A stretch of 64,000 nucleotides of DNA from Leptolyngbya sp. O-77 (GCF_001548395.1 NZ_AP017367.1:2083001-2147000); one strand, 5' to 3'; numbered from the stretch's first letter, positions 35,069-44,142 are shown. Numbers and translations: made by a program. The notes: a model not told the origin generated them from the sequence alone.

Positions 35069-35689
35069 CTATGGCTCGAAAACGACCTGGCCCTGTCGCA
35101 AAATGCTCCATCCCTCATCGGTCCATTTCACCACCGTCGAGGGAGTTCCAGAACCCGCATAGGTAGTGGACACCAAGAGCGATCGCCCCAGTTCGTCTAG
35201 CGCTGCTTCTGTCAGCGTATAGACATCGGGAAACTGGGCGTTGATGTCCGATAAATCTTGTAACGCGGGTTCTCCGGAGCGGTTAACGCTGGTGGTGGCC
35301 AGGGGGCCTGTCTGTGCCAGCAGATGTCGCGCCAGAGCATGATCCGGTACACGAATGCCGATGGTCGTTGGATCAGTCGGGTTCATGGCGCGGGGGAGGC
35401 GATCGCCCGCAGGCAACACCAGCGTCACCGCTCCCGGAAAGTAGCGCTCCGCCGCCGCCTGCCACTGCGCCTTTGCCGCCTCGTCGCCTGCAACAAACGC
35501 CCACAGATCTTCCACACTGCCGCCCATCAAAATCAGCGGCTTGCGCTCGTCTCGCTGCTTGGCGGCATAGATTAGCCCCGCTGCGTCTGGTCGCGTCGCC
35601 AAGGCTGGCACGGTATCCGTTGGGAAGCTAATCAGCCCAGCGCCTTGCCGAGCAATATCAACCAATTCAGCCAGAGACACTTGCGGCAT
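35069..35689 (-). CDS. tsaC: L-threonylcarbamoyladenylate synthase (Sua5/YrdC/TsaC)
   Basis: This 206-aa cytoplasmic enzyme makes threonylcarbamoyl-AMP, the precursor of t6A37 in ANN-decoding tRNAs. Family motifs are ISFPTDTVPALATRPD, IYAAKQRDERKPLILM, FPGAVTLVLPAGDR, TIGIRVPDHALARHLL and GPLATTSVNRSGEPA. The length fits the short YrdC/TsaC form rather than long Sua5. I chose the ATG at 35689, with AAGGGG 8-9 bases upstream, over an in-frame TTG at 35713. prmC, a frequent genomic neighbour of this family, lies 0.8 kb away on the same strand, separated by an opposing gene. Confidence 0.92.
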   Translation of the reverse strand: MPQVSLAELVDIARQGAGLISFPTDTVPALATRPDAAGLIYAAKQRDERKPLILMGGSVEDLWAFVAGDEAAKAQWQAAAERYFPGAVTLVLPAGDRLPRAMNPTDPTTIGIRVPDHALARHLLAQTGPLATTSVNRSGEPALQDLSDINAQFPDVYTLTEAALDELGRSLLVSTTYAGSGTPSTVVKWTDEGWSILRQGQVVFEP

Positions 35690-35882
35690 CGCAGGAACCC
35701 CTTCACAGTTCAAAATAGAGGACTTTAGCTTATCTCAAACTCGCGCTATCCTACGGATTACAAGGGTTTAAGGCAACTTCTCTGCGCTAATTTTTTGCTA
35801 ATTTTCTACTGCTGCCGCATTATCATGCCTGGCTGTTTATACCTTCACCTTATACCTTCACCAACGTCATTGATTTTGCAAC

Positions 35883-36374
35883 ATGGATAACCCGCCCGCT
35901 TCAGAGCCAACACCTGTACAGCAACAGTGTGCCAGCCTGCTCAAGACCTTTTGGCAAGCCAAATACGCCGCCTATCAGAGCGGGGAAGACACCCCTGAAG
36001 AAATGCCGCTGCGTCAGAATGCGATCGGCGGCATCGGCATCGCAGGCACGCCCCCCCTGCCCGCCACCGTTCAGGCTGCCTACGATTTCTATGATGAAAA
36101 CGTGATGCAGCGCGACTGGGGTTCGGTGTCGGTTTCTCAAATGCCAATGGAGGGCGCACCCCACGGCGCAGTTTACGCAGTGGTGACGACGACCGACGGC
36201 GATGACGGCTGGCTGGAACTCTTCGACCTGGATGGCAATCCGCTGGGCGCAGCCCGCACGTATTTGGAACTGGTGTCCTGGGGCGATCCAGAAGTGCTGC
36301 GGGAGCAGGTGCATACGGGCGAGTTTCCTGAAGAGTTGCAGGCGCGAATGGACACGACGCTGTGGGGGAAGTGA
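35883..36374 (+). CDS. hypothetical soluble protein
   Basis: I do not recognise this 163-aa acidic protein. It has an N-terminal helical part (QQQCASLLKTFWQAKYAAYQ), a central region with TTDGDDGWLELFDLDGNPLGAARTYLELVSW that looks like antiparallel beta strands, and a charged C-terminus. There is no signal peptide or TM. It lies on the opposite strand between tsaC and prmC. Its stop is followed at once by a GAACGAAGA-type repeat block. Confidence 0.6.
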   Translation: MDNPPASEPTPVQQQCASLLKTFWQAKYAAYQSGEDTPEEMPLRQNAIGGIGIAGTPPLPATVQAAYDFYDENVMQRDWGSVSVSQMPMEGAPHGAVYAVVTTTDGDDGWLELFDLDGNPLGAARTYLELVSWGDPEVLREQVHTGEFPEELQARMDTTLWGK

Positions 36375-36487
36375 GAAGGAAGAGGGAAGAACGAAGAACG
36401 AAGAGGGAAGAGCAGGTTTTCGCTTTTCTATCTTCGTTCTTCCTTTTTCCACTTTCGTTCTTTCTTGAAATCCCTATTGCCTATCTA
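36375..36487. repeat. GAACGAAGA-type repeat block, locus 1
   Basis: The block is purine-rich GAAGAACGAAGAGG units on the left and CTTCGTTCTTCC units on the right, so it can fold into a hairpin. It fills the whole space between two convergent genes and may act as a transcriptional barrier. Related blocks lie at 52683-52817, 55611-55679 and 60078-60190. Confidence 0.8.
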
Positions 36488-37435
36488 TCACCTCCTCACG
36501 CTGACGGCAAATCGCTCGATTCCGGCCAGGTCGGGATGAATCTGAACCGTGGTGTATTGTCTCGTTTTGCTGAGGAGTTGGGCGACGGCTGGGGCCTGGC
36601 TGACCATCATTTCCAACAGCAAGAGTCCGCCTGGTTTCAGGTAGCGGGGGGCGGTGTGGACAATATAGCGAATGCAGTCTAGCCCGTCGGGGCCGCCGTC
36701 GAGGGCGGTGGGGGGTTCGTGGCGAACGACCTCTGGGTCAAGATGGGGCAAGTCGTCCGTAGGGATGTAGGGCGGGTTTGAGACGATGCCCTGTAGCTGT
36801 CCGGCAAGGGGGGCTAGCGGCTCGAACCAGTCGCCTTGGTGAAACTGGATGCGATCGCCCATTCCAGCAGTATCGGCATTTTGTCGGGCGATCGCCAGCG
36901 CGGGTTCGCTCCTGTCCACCGCGTGAATCGTCGCTAGCGGAAAGACCGAGGCTAGCCCAAGGGCGATCGCCCCGCTGCCCGTGCCTAGATCAGCCCAGTG
37001 ACTAGGTTCATTCAGGGGCAAGCCACATTGCAAAGCTGCCGATTTTGCCAGGTCAATCAGCAGTTCTGTCTCTGGACGCGGAATCAGCACCGCAGGCGAC
37101 ACGGTCAGGTCAAACTCTCGCCAGGGCACCCGGCCGACCAGATATTGCACAGGCACCCGGTCGCGGAGCCGCGCCTGCCAGAGCTGGGTCAGGTCAGCGA
37201 GGGAACGGTTGAGCGGGATTTCTCGTGAAAACGGTGGGCCAAGCTTTAGCAGCAGTGGCGCTACGCCAGCTCCATGTTGCAGCAGCCAATCGACCTCTGC
37301 TGGATTGACCTGATGGGCGATCGCCGACTGACGCGCAGCCTGCCGCCACTGCCAGAGGCGATCGCCCGCCACCGTCTCAGCCACCGTCTCAGCCACCGTC
37401 TCAGCCACCGTTTCAGCCACCGTTTCAGCCTTCAA
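36488..37435 (-). CDS. prmC: release factor glutamine N5-methyltransferase
   Basis: This 315-aa enzyme methylates the Gln of the GGQ motif in release factors RF1/RF2. Features are the PrmC N-terminal helical domain with VPVQYLVGRVPWREFDLTV, AVLIPRPETELLID, the SAM site WADLGTGSGAIALGLA and the catalytic NPPY in IVSNPPYIPTDDL. The first 22 residues are an unusual ETVA x5 repeat encoded by five 12-bp units (37368-37427), not part of the normal family N-terminus. It starts 9 bp downstream of tic22, so the two are probably co-transcribed. Confidence 0.95.
   Translation of the reverse strand: MKAETVAETVAETVAETVAETVAGDRLWQWRQAARQSAIAHQVNPAEVDWLLQHGAGVAPLLLKLGPPFSREIPLNRSLADLTQLWQARLRDRVPVQYLVGRVPWREFDLTVSPAVLIPRPETELLIDLAKSAALQCGLPLNEPSHWADLGTGSGAIALGLASVFPLATIHAVDRSEPALAIARQNADTAGMGDRIQFHQGDWFEPLAPLAGQLQGIVSNPPYIPTDDLPHLDPEVVRHEPPTALDGGPDGLDCIRYIVHTAPRYLKPGGLLLLEMMVSQAPAVAQLLSKTRQYTTVQIHPDLAGIERFAVSVRR
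37368..37427. repeat. 12-bp tandem repeat, five units, in prmC
   Basis: Five units of GCCACCGTCTCA (two with TTTCA), encoding ETVA repeats at the PrmC N-terminus. The unit length is a multiple of three, so copy-number change keeps the frame. Confidence 0.9.
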
Positions 37436-37444
37436 CCGCAGGCA

Positions 37445-38242
37445 CTAGCGGGTTCTGCCGCCGCTATTGCGACCGCCTCTGGCCGGTGCTGCACCGCCAT
37501 TCGGCTGCAACGTGCGAATATACTCCAGTGTCTCGCGAGGCGGCACCAGCACCACCTGATTCAAGTCCGGATCATCGCTGCTCTGAAAAACCTGGATTAG
37601 TGTTTCCAGGCTGGTCACTTGCACTCGCGTCCGGCCTGCAAGACTAGGCTCCTGCTGGGTAATGCGGCTCACCATGGCCTGCAAGTCCTGCTGGGTAAAG
37701 AAAATCGGAATTACCCGCTGGTTGCCCTGCTGAATGGTGAGATAGCCGCCGCCCTCTTGGGTTGATTCTAGAAAAAACAGCGGAACCCCCTCAAAGTTCT
37801 CAGGATTTTGCCGATTTTGCTGAAGTACGGTGCGGGCCGACTCAACCTGCTGACGCATGGGCACAAAGTAGAACCGCAGCCCATCATCGTTGTTTTGCTG
37901 ACGCACCGCCAGTTCAAAAATTTCTGCCAGCGAAACGGTTGTCACCTGCACCGAGTTGCCAAGCTGGGGATTGCGAGATTTCAGTCCTTCGACAAACTGC
38001 TGCGCGTCTTGACGGCTGATGAAGACCCCTGCGACGGGGGTGGTATTTTCGCCATCTCCGGTCGTCGCAACGAGCGGCGTGCCATCGGCATCGGTAACTG
38101 CAAACACAGGGATGGGGCGGAGTCGCTCTACGACTTGCTCAGTGGTGAGCGCCAAGACGCGCAGTCCACCCGCCAAAAGACCAGTCAACGCGATGCCACC
38201 TGCGACTGCGATCGCCGCACTCCGTTGAAATAGTGACCTCAT
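37445..38242 (-). CDS. Tic22 family protein
   Basis: This 265-aa secreted protein is related to the chloroplast import component Tic22. In cyanobacteria it acts in the periplasm/thylakoid-associated compartment in outer-membrane biogenesis. Evidence: a signal peptide (AAIAVAGGIALTGLLAGGLRVLA), the start of the mature domain VVERLRPIPVFAVTDADGTPLV, VAGVFISRQDAQQFVEGL, and VPLFFLESTQEGGGYLTIQQGNQRVIPIFFTQQDLQAMV. The C-terminus is a Gly/Arg-rich disordered tail (GGRNSGGRTR). prmC follows 9 bp later. Confidence 0.88.
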   Translation of the reverse strand: MRSLFQRSAAIAVAGGIALTGLLAGGLRVLALTTEQVVERLRPIPVFAVTDADGTPLVATTGDGENTTPVAGVFISRQDAQQFVEGLKSRNPQLGNSVQVTTVSLAEIFELAVRQQNNDDGLRFYFVPMRQQVESARTVLQQNRQNPENFEGVPLFFLESTQEGGGYLTIQQGNQRVIPIFFTQQDLQAMVSRITQQEPSLAGRTRVQVTSLETLIQVFQSSDDPDLNQVVLVPPRETLEYIRTLQPNGGAAPARGGRNSGGRTR

Positions 38243-38585
38243 AACGACTTAATACTCCTTAATTACAGGCCCAAACGGATGTTGCTTTGGGGCTTGTTTG
38301 GGTCATCGGGGGAAAGTTTAGACGGTTGCAGCAACGCCGCTCGTCAGAGATTTTTTCCCTGGCACCACCAGCGCCGAAAGTTGGATTCATTCTACAGGCA
38401 AGTGGGTCGAGTTAGCAGACTGCTTGTGCCAGAGGCAAGTTCCGCTACTGTCCGCTACTAAAAGGCACGTCTATGCCAAGAGGCAGAGTGGTTGGCGTGG
38501 TCGAGTGTGGGTTAAACGCTTGAAGCCAGTCACTTTGCATCTTCTACTAATCATCCGCCCTTCTCATCTTTTGTCCCTTTTCCCA
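38243..38585. other. divergent promoter region of tic22 and xylB
   Basis: About 340 bases. A short TCCGCTAC tandem duplication lies near 38440-38460. No terminator or RNA gene was seen. Confidence 0.4.
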
Positions 38586-40088
38586 ATGTTCCTTGGAATC
38601 GACCTGGGCACCAGTTCCCTCAAAGTGCTGCTGATGAGCGCTGATGGAACCGTCATTGCTGAAGCCTCTCATCCGTATCCGGTCAATGCGCCCTATCCGG
38701 GCTGGGCCGAAAGCGACCCGCAGGACTGGTGGAACGCAGGGGCGATCGCCGTTCGCAAGGCAGTTCAGTCCTATGCCGCGCAGGTGCAAGCCATCGGGCT
38801 GTCAGGGCAAATGCATGGCGTGGTGGTCTGTGATGGGGTAGGAAACCCACTGCGGCCGGCGATTCTCTGGGCCGATGGGCGATCGCACCAGGCGCTAGCA
38901 CTCTATCAAGCGCTGGGGGCTGAGGCGCTGCGGCCGCTGGCTAACCCGCTGACGGTGGGCATGGCGGGGCCGAGCCTGCTCTGGCTGCGGCAGTGGGAAC
39001 CAGAGGTGTATCGCAGCGCCCGCTGGGCGCTGCAACCCAAAGACTGGCTGCGGCTGCGGCTGACCAGACGCGCGGCGACGGAACCCTCGGACGCTTCGGG
39101 AACCCTGATGGCGGATGTGGTAGCGGGAACCTGGGCGATCGCCCTGCTGGAGGCACTGCACCTGCGAACCGACTGGCTACCGCCAATTGTGGCTTCGAGG
39201 GCGATCGCCGGAACCCTGACCCGCAGCGCCGCCGAGCATCTGGGTTTGCCTGCCGATCTGCCCGTCGTGGCCGGAGCCGCCGACACGGCCGCTGCGCTGC
39301 TAGGGAGCGGGCTGACTACGGCTGGAGCCTGCCAGCTTACCCTCGGCACCGGGGCGCAAATCACCCTCCTGCGCGATTCGCGAAGCGATCCCTGCGGGAA
39401 TCGCCCCATCCTTGACCCGCAGGGCTGCACCCACCTGTTTCACGCGGCCCTCCCGCATCAGTGGTATACCCTCGCCGCCATGCAAAATGCGGGGCTGGCG
39501 CTAGAGTGGGTGCGGCAACTGCTGGGCCTAAGCTGGACCGACCTCTACGACCAGGCGTTTACTGTGGAACCGGGCTGCGACGGGCTGGTGTGCTTGCCCT
39601 ACCTCACTGGAGAACGCACCCCCCACCTCGACCCCACCCCTGCCGGCGCCTGGATTGGGCTGGGGCTGCACCACACCCGCGCCCACCTGGCCCGTGCCGC
39701 GCTGGAGGGCGTTGCCTTTGCCATTGCTCAGGGCTTTGCGGCAGTCCAGGCAACCGGGGCAAATCCCGATACCCTGTATCTGGCGGGCGGCGGCAGCCTG
39801 CATCCCCAGTGGCGACAGCTTTTGGCCGATGTGCTTCAGCGTCCGCTATGCAGCGTCGAAACCCGATCGGCTTCGGCCCGAGGAGCGGCTCTGTTGGCGG
39901 GCCGGGGAATCGGGCAAGATGGACCAGTAGGGGAAACCTGGACTGAGAAGCAGGCAATTCTTGGCGGGAGCGCAACGCAAATCGCCCCCTCCCCGCAGAT
40001 TACCGTTCTCAACTCCCTCCCCTCTGCCCTGGAAGTCGCCCATCAGCGCTTTGCTCAACTTTATCCGGCAGTGCGATCGCAGCTTTGA
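38586..40088 (+). CDS. xylB: xylulokinase
   Basis: This 500-aa FGGY-family kinase phosphorylates D-xylulose to xylulose 5-phosphate, feeding the pentose-phosphate pathway. Motifs: MFLGIDLGTSSLKVLLM (phosphate 1), GLSGQMHGVV, PAILWADGRS, VVAGAADTAAALLGSGL, and the adenosine segment TLYLAGGGSLHPQWRQLLADVL. The ATG at 38586 gives the canonical N-terminus. Residues about 263-274 (LRDSRSDPCGNR) are encoded by a 36-bp palindromic element (39371-39406) inserted in frame between the conserved LGTGAQI and DPQGCTHLF segments. The insert lies in a loop, so activity may survive. Confidence 0.93.
   Translation: MFLGIDLGTSSLKVLLMSADGTVIAEASHPYPVNAPYPGWAESDPQDWWNAGAIAVRKAVQSYAAQVQAIGLSGQMHGVVVCDGVGNPLRPAILWADGRSHQALALYQALGAEALRPLANPLTVGMAGPSLLWLRQWEPEVYRSARWALQPKDWLRLRLTRRAATEPSDASGTLMADVVAGTWAIALLEALHLRTDWLPPIVASRAIAGTLTRSAAEHLGLPADLPVVAGAADTAAALLGSGLTTAGACQLTLGTGAQITLLRDSRSDPCGNRPILDPQGCTHLFHAALPHQWYTLAAMQNAGLALEWVRQLLGLSWTDLYDQAFTVEPGCDGLVCLPYLTGERTPHLDPTPAGAWIGLGLHHTRAHLARAALEGVAFAIAQGFAAVQATGANPDTLYLAGGGSLHPQWRQLLADVLQRPLCSVETRSASARGAALLAGRGIGQDGPVGETWTEKQAILGGSATQIAPSPQITVLNSLPSALEVAHQRFAQLYPAVRSQL
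39371..39406. repeat. in-frame palindromic element, copy C
   Basis: 36 bp, matching the reverse complement of copy A (1560-1595) at 35 of 36 positions. It is inserted in frame in xylB between two conserved family segments. Confidence 0.85.
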
Positions 40089-40181
40089 AAGAAGGGTCAG
40101 GGGACAGAAGGCAGGGATTCGGAACGCACGCTCTGCCCGCTTTACTTTTCCCCCTGCCCATCCACAACCCAATCCTCTCCC

Positions 40182-40715
40182 ATGCTCACCCCCGTCACCA
40201 CCTGGTATCTGGAAATGCTCAGCCCAGAGTGGCTGCGCCCCACCACATCCAGCCGTGCCGATCTCGTGGTAAGGCAGGCCGAGGTGCCGTCGCCAGAGTT
40301 TAGCCGTTTCCTCTATACAGCGGTGGGGGGCGACTGGTACTGGCTCCAGCGGTTGTCCTGGAGTTATGAGCAGTGGTTACGCTATCTCGATCGCCCGCAG
40401 GTGCAAACCTGGGTGGCCTATGTGTCGGGTACGCCAGCAGGCTATATAGAACTGGAGGCGCAGCCCGATGAGAATGTGGAAATTGCCTACTTTGGGCTAT
40501 TGGGGCAGTTCATGGGGCAAGGGCTGGGCGGACACTTGCTGACGGTGGGCACGCAGCAAGCATGGAACATGGGGGCAAAACGGGTGTGGGTGCATACATG
40601 CAGCCTGGATGGCCCCTACGCGCTGAAAAACTACCAGTCACGCGGGTTCAAGCTGTATGACCAGCAGGTGCATTCCGAGGATCTGCCAGAGCAACCGCCT
40701 GGGCCGTGGACTTGA
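40182..40715 (+). CDS. GNAT-family N-acetyltransferase
   Basis: This 177-aa single-domain GNAT protein transfers an acyl group from acyl-CoA to an unknown amine. The beta4 strand (NVEIAYFGLLGQFMGQGLGGHLL) carries the acetyl-CoA pyrophosphate-binding Q/G-x-x-G-x-G/A pattern. The family-typical C-terminus is ALKNYQSRGFKLYDQQ. The N-terminal LEMLSPEWLRP and DWYWLQRLSWSYEQW are as in a group of tRNA-synthetase-independent bacterial GNATs. It follows xylB by 93 bp on the same strand. Confidence 0.85.
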   Translation: MLTPVTTWYLEMLSPEWLRPTTSSRADLVVRQAEVPSPEFSRFLYTAVGGDWYWLQRLSWSYEQWLRYLDRPQVQTWVAYVSGTPAGYIELEAQPDENVEIAYFGLLGQFMGQGLGGHLLTVGTQQAWNMGAKRVWVHTCSLDGPYALKNYQSRGFKLYDQQVHSEDLPEQPPGPWT

Positions 40716-40796
40716 GCAAGCGTTGGTTGCTTAGAGTCAATGCTCCAGAGTGGGCCACGGATAAAATCACTAGAAGCCCGCAGATGCGTGACTGGC

Positions 40797-40830
40797 AATC
40801 CAAAATCGCAAATCCAAAATCCAAAATCAC
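40797..40830. repeat. AATCCAAAATC-type short repeat
   Basis: Three AATCCAAAAT-type units with a CGC spacer, located between convergent genes. Member of the family also at 18703-18735, 18941-18968, 45820-45860 and 61771-61802. Confidence 0.8.
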
Positions 40831-40911
40831 GGTTAGGTTCGTCATGCCCGAAACGTCAGTCTTCCCAGTCGGTTTTAGCGTCGGTTTATTAGTCAAGTCT
40901 GAGCATTCGGG

Positions 40912-42534
40912 TTAGTTCTCTTTGGCGGCAGCAACGGCAGTGTTTCCCGGCTTAGCGACTGGCCCTGGGAGGTGAGGATTTTCCTCTGCGTTGATGATTG
41001 CTTCCAGTAGGGCCGGGGGTTCTTGGTTGAGCCGTCCTAGTTGCACCAGCTCATAGTAGGCGTTGGACTCTACGGCCAGCAGTTCCTTTCGCAGCGTCTC
41101 GACCCCCAACTCCGCTAGGGATGGGTCTTGCTGACACAATGCCTGACTCTGCTGCTGCAATTTGAATAGCTCGGACTCGATAGTGGCCCGCTCTGCGCGG
41201 AATGCTGTTGGATCGATGCCTGCGCTAGTACCCGGTTGCTGCATATAGTCCAGCACTTTTTGCAGCGCGGTTTCCCGTGAGATGAGTTCTAGATACTGCT
41301 GCTGGATTGGGTTTGCCTGGATCAGGTCGAGCGCCTGCAACAGCGGCTTGACCGTGATGCCCTGCACCAGGATGGTGAAAAACACTGTGCCAAACACCAC
41401 CGCGATTAGGGCATCCCGTTGGGGTACGGTTTCGGGCACGCTGAGGGCCAGTGCCAGCGCCACACCGCCCCGCAGCCCGCTCCAGCACAGCATGGTCTGG
41501 AGGTTCCAGCCGATATCGACGGTGGTGATGCGGTTGCTGAGGGCTGTGAGCAGGGCGATCGCCACGACGCGAGTCCCCAACACAGCGGCGATCGCCACCG
41601 CAATGCCCGCCAGCCCCAACCATACCGAGTCGATCAGCAACTGGTCGCCAATTAGGAAAAACAGGATGGAGTTGAAGAAAAAGGCAATAAACTCCCAAAA
41701 CTCGCTAACCACGACCCGCGTCCGGGGGTTCATGCCCACCCGCGACCCAAAGTTTCCCAGGATTAGCCCAACGGTGACCGTGCCGATTACCCCCGACCCG
41801 CCTAGGTTTTCGCCAATCAGGTAGGCGGCGTAGGCTCCCACCAGCGTCAAGGACTGCTCCACCAAGGGCAGGTCAAATTGTTTGGTGATTAGCGAAATGC
41901 CGAAACCTACCAGCAGCCCCACGCCCACACCGATACCAACGACGGAAGCAAATTTTACAATCAGGTTTTGCAGATCGAAGGTTTCAGTGCCCGTCGCCAG
42001 ACCTAGCAGCAGGCTAAAGGCGACCACGGCCGTGCCGTCGTTGAACATACTCTCGCCTTCGACCAAGACCTTCAGCCGCGAGGGTGCGCCCAGTTCTCGC
42101 AGCAGCGTGCTGACTGCCACCGGATCGGTTGCGGACAGACACGCCCCCGTGAGCAGCGCCACCGGCCAGAGAAAATCGGCCCATTGTGCCAGGGCGAAGG
42201 CAATGCCCAAAATTGTCACCACGACACCCAGCGTGGCATAGAGCGCGATGGGAACCAGGTTGCGGCGGAGTTCGCCCCAGCGGATATTCCAGGCGGCCTC
42301 AAACAGCAGTGGCGGCAGGAAGATCCACAGAATTAGCTCTGGCGAGGGCGAGAAGAAGTGAATATTCAGCAGCGCCAAACCCATGCCCGCGATCACCAGC
42401 AGCACCGTGTAGGGCAGCTTCCGCATCCAGGGGATGCTCTGCGGCAGCACGGCGATAATCAGCGCTGCTGAGATCACCAGCAAAAACTGCTTTAGGTTTT
42501 CTTCAATCGAGACGGGTTCAACCAGAGATTCCAT
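40912..42534 (-). CDS. Na+/H+ antiporter, CPA1 family
   Basis: This 540-aa plasma- or thylakoid-membrane protein exchanges Na+ (or K+) for H+. About twelve TM helices are visible. CPA1 signatures are LLTGACLSATDPVAVSTLL (with the ion-binding Asp), VEGESMFNDGTAVVAF (ND pair), and CWSGLRGGVALALALSVP. A soluble C-terminal tail of about 110 residues (from ALDLIQANP) is Gln/Glu-rich and helical and may regulate activity. It is oriented away from the UbiH-like gene's upstream region. An AATCCAAAATC repeat lies at its 3' end. Confidence 0.92.
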   Translation of the reverse strand: MESLVEPVSIEENLKQFLLVISAALIIAVLPQSIPWMRKLPYTVLLVIAGMGLALLNIHFFSPSPELILWIFLPPLLFEAAWNIRWGELRRNLVPIALYATLGVVVTILGIAFALAQWADFLWPVALLTGACLSATDPVAVSTLLRELGAPSRLKVLVEGESMFNDGTAVVAFSLLLGLATGTETFDLQNLIVKFASVVGIGVGVGLLVGFGISLITKQFDLPLVEQSLTLVGAYAAYLIGENLGGSGVIGTVTVGLILGNFGSRVGMNPRTRVVVSEFWEFIAFFFNSILFFLIGDQLLIDSVWLGLAGIAVAIAAVLGTRVVAIALLTALSNRITTVDIGWNLQTMLCWSGLRGGVALALALSVPETVPQRDALIAVVFGTVFFTILVQGITVKPLLQALDLIQANPIQQQYLELISRETALQKVLDYMQQPGTSAGIDPTAFRAERATIESELFKLQQQSQALCQQDPSLAELGVETLRKELLAVESNAYYELVQLGRLNQEPPALLEAIINAEENPHLPGPVAKPGNTAVAAAKEN

Positions 42535-42637
42535 AGCGCAAACACATGAACCGACAAATGCGACAAGTGTGGTTTAGTGTAGCGTCTTTTCTCTGAAAGC
42601 CCGGTACTACAGGACTCACTAACGCTTTTAAGACTGT

Positions 42638-43993
42638 TTAAGACTGATGCAGTTTCGATCCGTTTTCTGGCTTTGATTGGGGTTTTACAGGTTGTTGGGC
42701 GAGTTGGGGCGATCGCCCGCCCAGCCCCGTCATCAGCCGCAGCGCCAGAAATCGCAGTGGCCGCAGCCCGCCCATCAGCCGCAGCGCCAGCCGTCGCGCC
42801 AGCACCAGCGGTCGCCAGCGGTTGGAAAAGGTGCGATCGAGCAGGTCGGTAAAGCCCAGAATCGTTAGGTTCTCTAGCCTGCGCCAGCGCTCGTAGCGCT
42901 TCAGCACGGGCAAGGTGCCCAAGTCTTTGCCTGTGGCGTGTGCCTGGGTTAGCACCTCCGCCAGCGCCGCTGCATCCCGAATGCCCAGGTTTAGCCCTTG
43001 CCCGCCGACGGGATGGCAGCAGTGGGCTGCGTCGCCCACCAGCGCCAGCCGGGGCTGCACATAGCGATCGCTCTGCATCAGCCGCACGGGGAATAACGCG
43101 CGATCGCCCACCAGTTCCAGCCGCCCCAACTGCCCGCCATAGCGTCGTTCTAGCTCTGCCAGAAATGTGGTTTCATCGATTTCGAGCAGCGCTGTTGCCT
43201 CGGCATGGGGAGCCGTCAGCACGATCTGGCAGCGGTTGTCGGGCAGCGGCAGCGTGGCAAAGGGGCCGCTCGTCCAAAAGTGTTCGCGGGCCACGTTGCC
43301 GTGGTCTTTTTCGGGGCGAATTACCGCTGTCACGCAGGACTGCCAGTATTGCCAGCCGTGGGTGCCGATGCCCGCCGATTCCCGCAGGGGCGATCGCGCT
43401 CCGTCCGCCGCCACCAGCAGTTGCGTGGTGAATGTCCGCCGTTCGCCCTCCTGCTCCAGATGCAGATTGACGTGATCGGATTCATAGTCCACCCCCGCCA
43501 GCGTTGCGGGGCAGTGCCAGGTGAGGTTGGGCGCGTTGTCCAGGGCTTCGTAGAGCGATCGCAGCAAGACGTGATGTTCTCCCACATAGCCCAGTTCCGC
43601 TGTGCCTAGGTCTTGGGGCTGGAGCGTCACCACAGCGGGCGAGTCTTCGTCTGCCAGCCGGATCTGGCGAAAGGTAGTAATTTGCGGCAGGATTTTGTCC
43701 CACAGCCCCAGTCCAGCAAAAATGCGCCCCGTCATCAGCGTCAGCGCGTAGGCCCGCCGCCAGGAAAAGCCCGCCTCGATGGGCTTTGCCTCGATCACCG
43801 CCACTCGCAGCCCGGAATGTTTCAACGCGCAGGCCAGGGTTAGCCCGACGATGCCCCCGCCGGCGATCGCCACGTCATAATCCAGCCGGTGGGTAAAACT
43901 GTCTACCAGAGAGTGTTGGGAAACGCTCTGCTGACCCAAAATTTCTAAAACCGAGCCAGCGTGGTCAACCAAAGAACGCGAATCTAAAACCAT
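42638..43993 (-). CDS. UbiH/UbiF-type FAD-dependent hydroxylase
   Basis: This 451-aa flavin monooxygenase adds a hydroxyl to an aromatic or quinone-like substrate. It shows YDVAIAGGGIVGLTLACALK (FAD ADP motif), AADGARSPLRESAGIG (DG motif) and RLALVGDAAHCCHPVGGQGLNLGIRDA (GD motif with H-P-x-x-G-x-G-x-N). The first 40 residues are non-family extension, and the tail is Gln/Pro/Lys-rich. I chose the ATG at 43993 over a TTG at 44005. Its place in cyanobacterial quinone metabolism is unproven. Confidence 0.9.
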   Translation of the reverse strand: MVLDSRSLVDHAGSVLEILGQQSVSQHSLVDSFTHRLDYDVAIAGGGIVGLTLACALKHSGLRVAVIEAKPIEAGFSWRRAYALTLMTGRIFAGLGLWDKILPQITTFRQIRLADEDSPAVVTLQPQDLGTAELGYVGEHHVLLRSLYEALDNAPNLTWHCPATLAGVDYESDHVNLHLEQEGERRTFTTQLLVAADGARSPLRESAGIGTHGWQYWQSCVTAVIRPEKDHGNVAREHFWTSGPFATLPLPDNRCQIVLTAPHAEATALLEIDETTFLAELERRYGGQLGRLELVGDRALFPVRLMQSDRYVQPRLALVGDAAHCCHPVGGQGLNLGIRDAAALAEVLTQAHATGKDLGTLPVLKRYERWRRLENLTILGFTDLLDRTFSNRWRPLVLARRLALRLMGGLRPLRFLALRLMTGLGGRSPQLAQQPVKPQSKPENGSKLHQS

Positions 43994-44142
43994 GTCGGAG
44001 CGCAAAAGGCAGATGAATAATGGAAATTAAAAGTGTTAAGTAATTTAACTAATTCTATTGTGACGCGATCGCCCGCTTCCTTTCAAGCCAGCAAACCGAA
44101 ATCGCAGCGGGCAGACCCAGCGTTCACCAAACTTCCACCCCG

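Noticed and set aside
36375..36487. CRISPR-like appearance of the GAACGAAGA block
   Set aside because: Units are short and contiguous, without unique spacers, and no cas genes are near.
43372..43400. Possible fourth copy of the palindromic element in the UbiH-like gene
   Set aside because: Only about 15 bases resemble it, and they encode the normal conserved family segment SPLRESAGIG.
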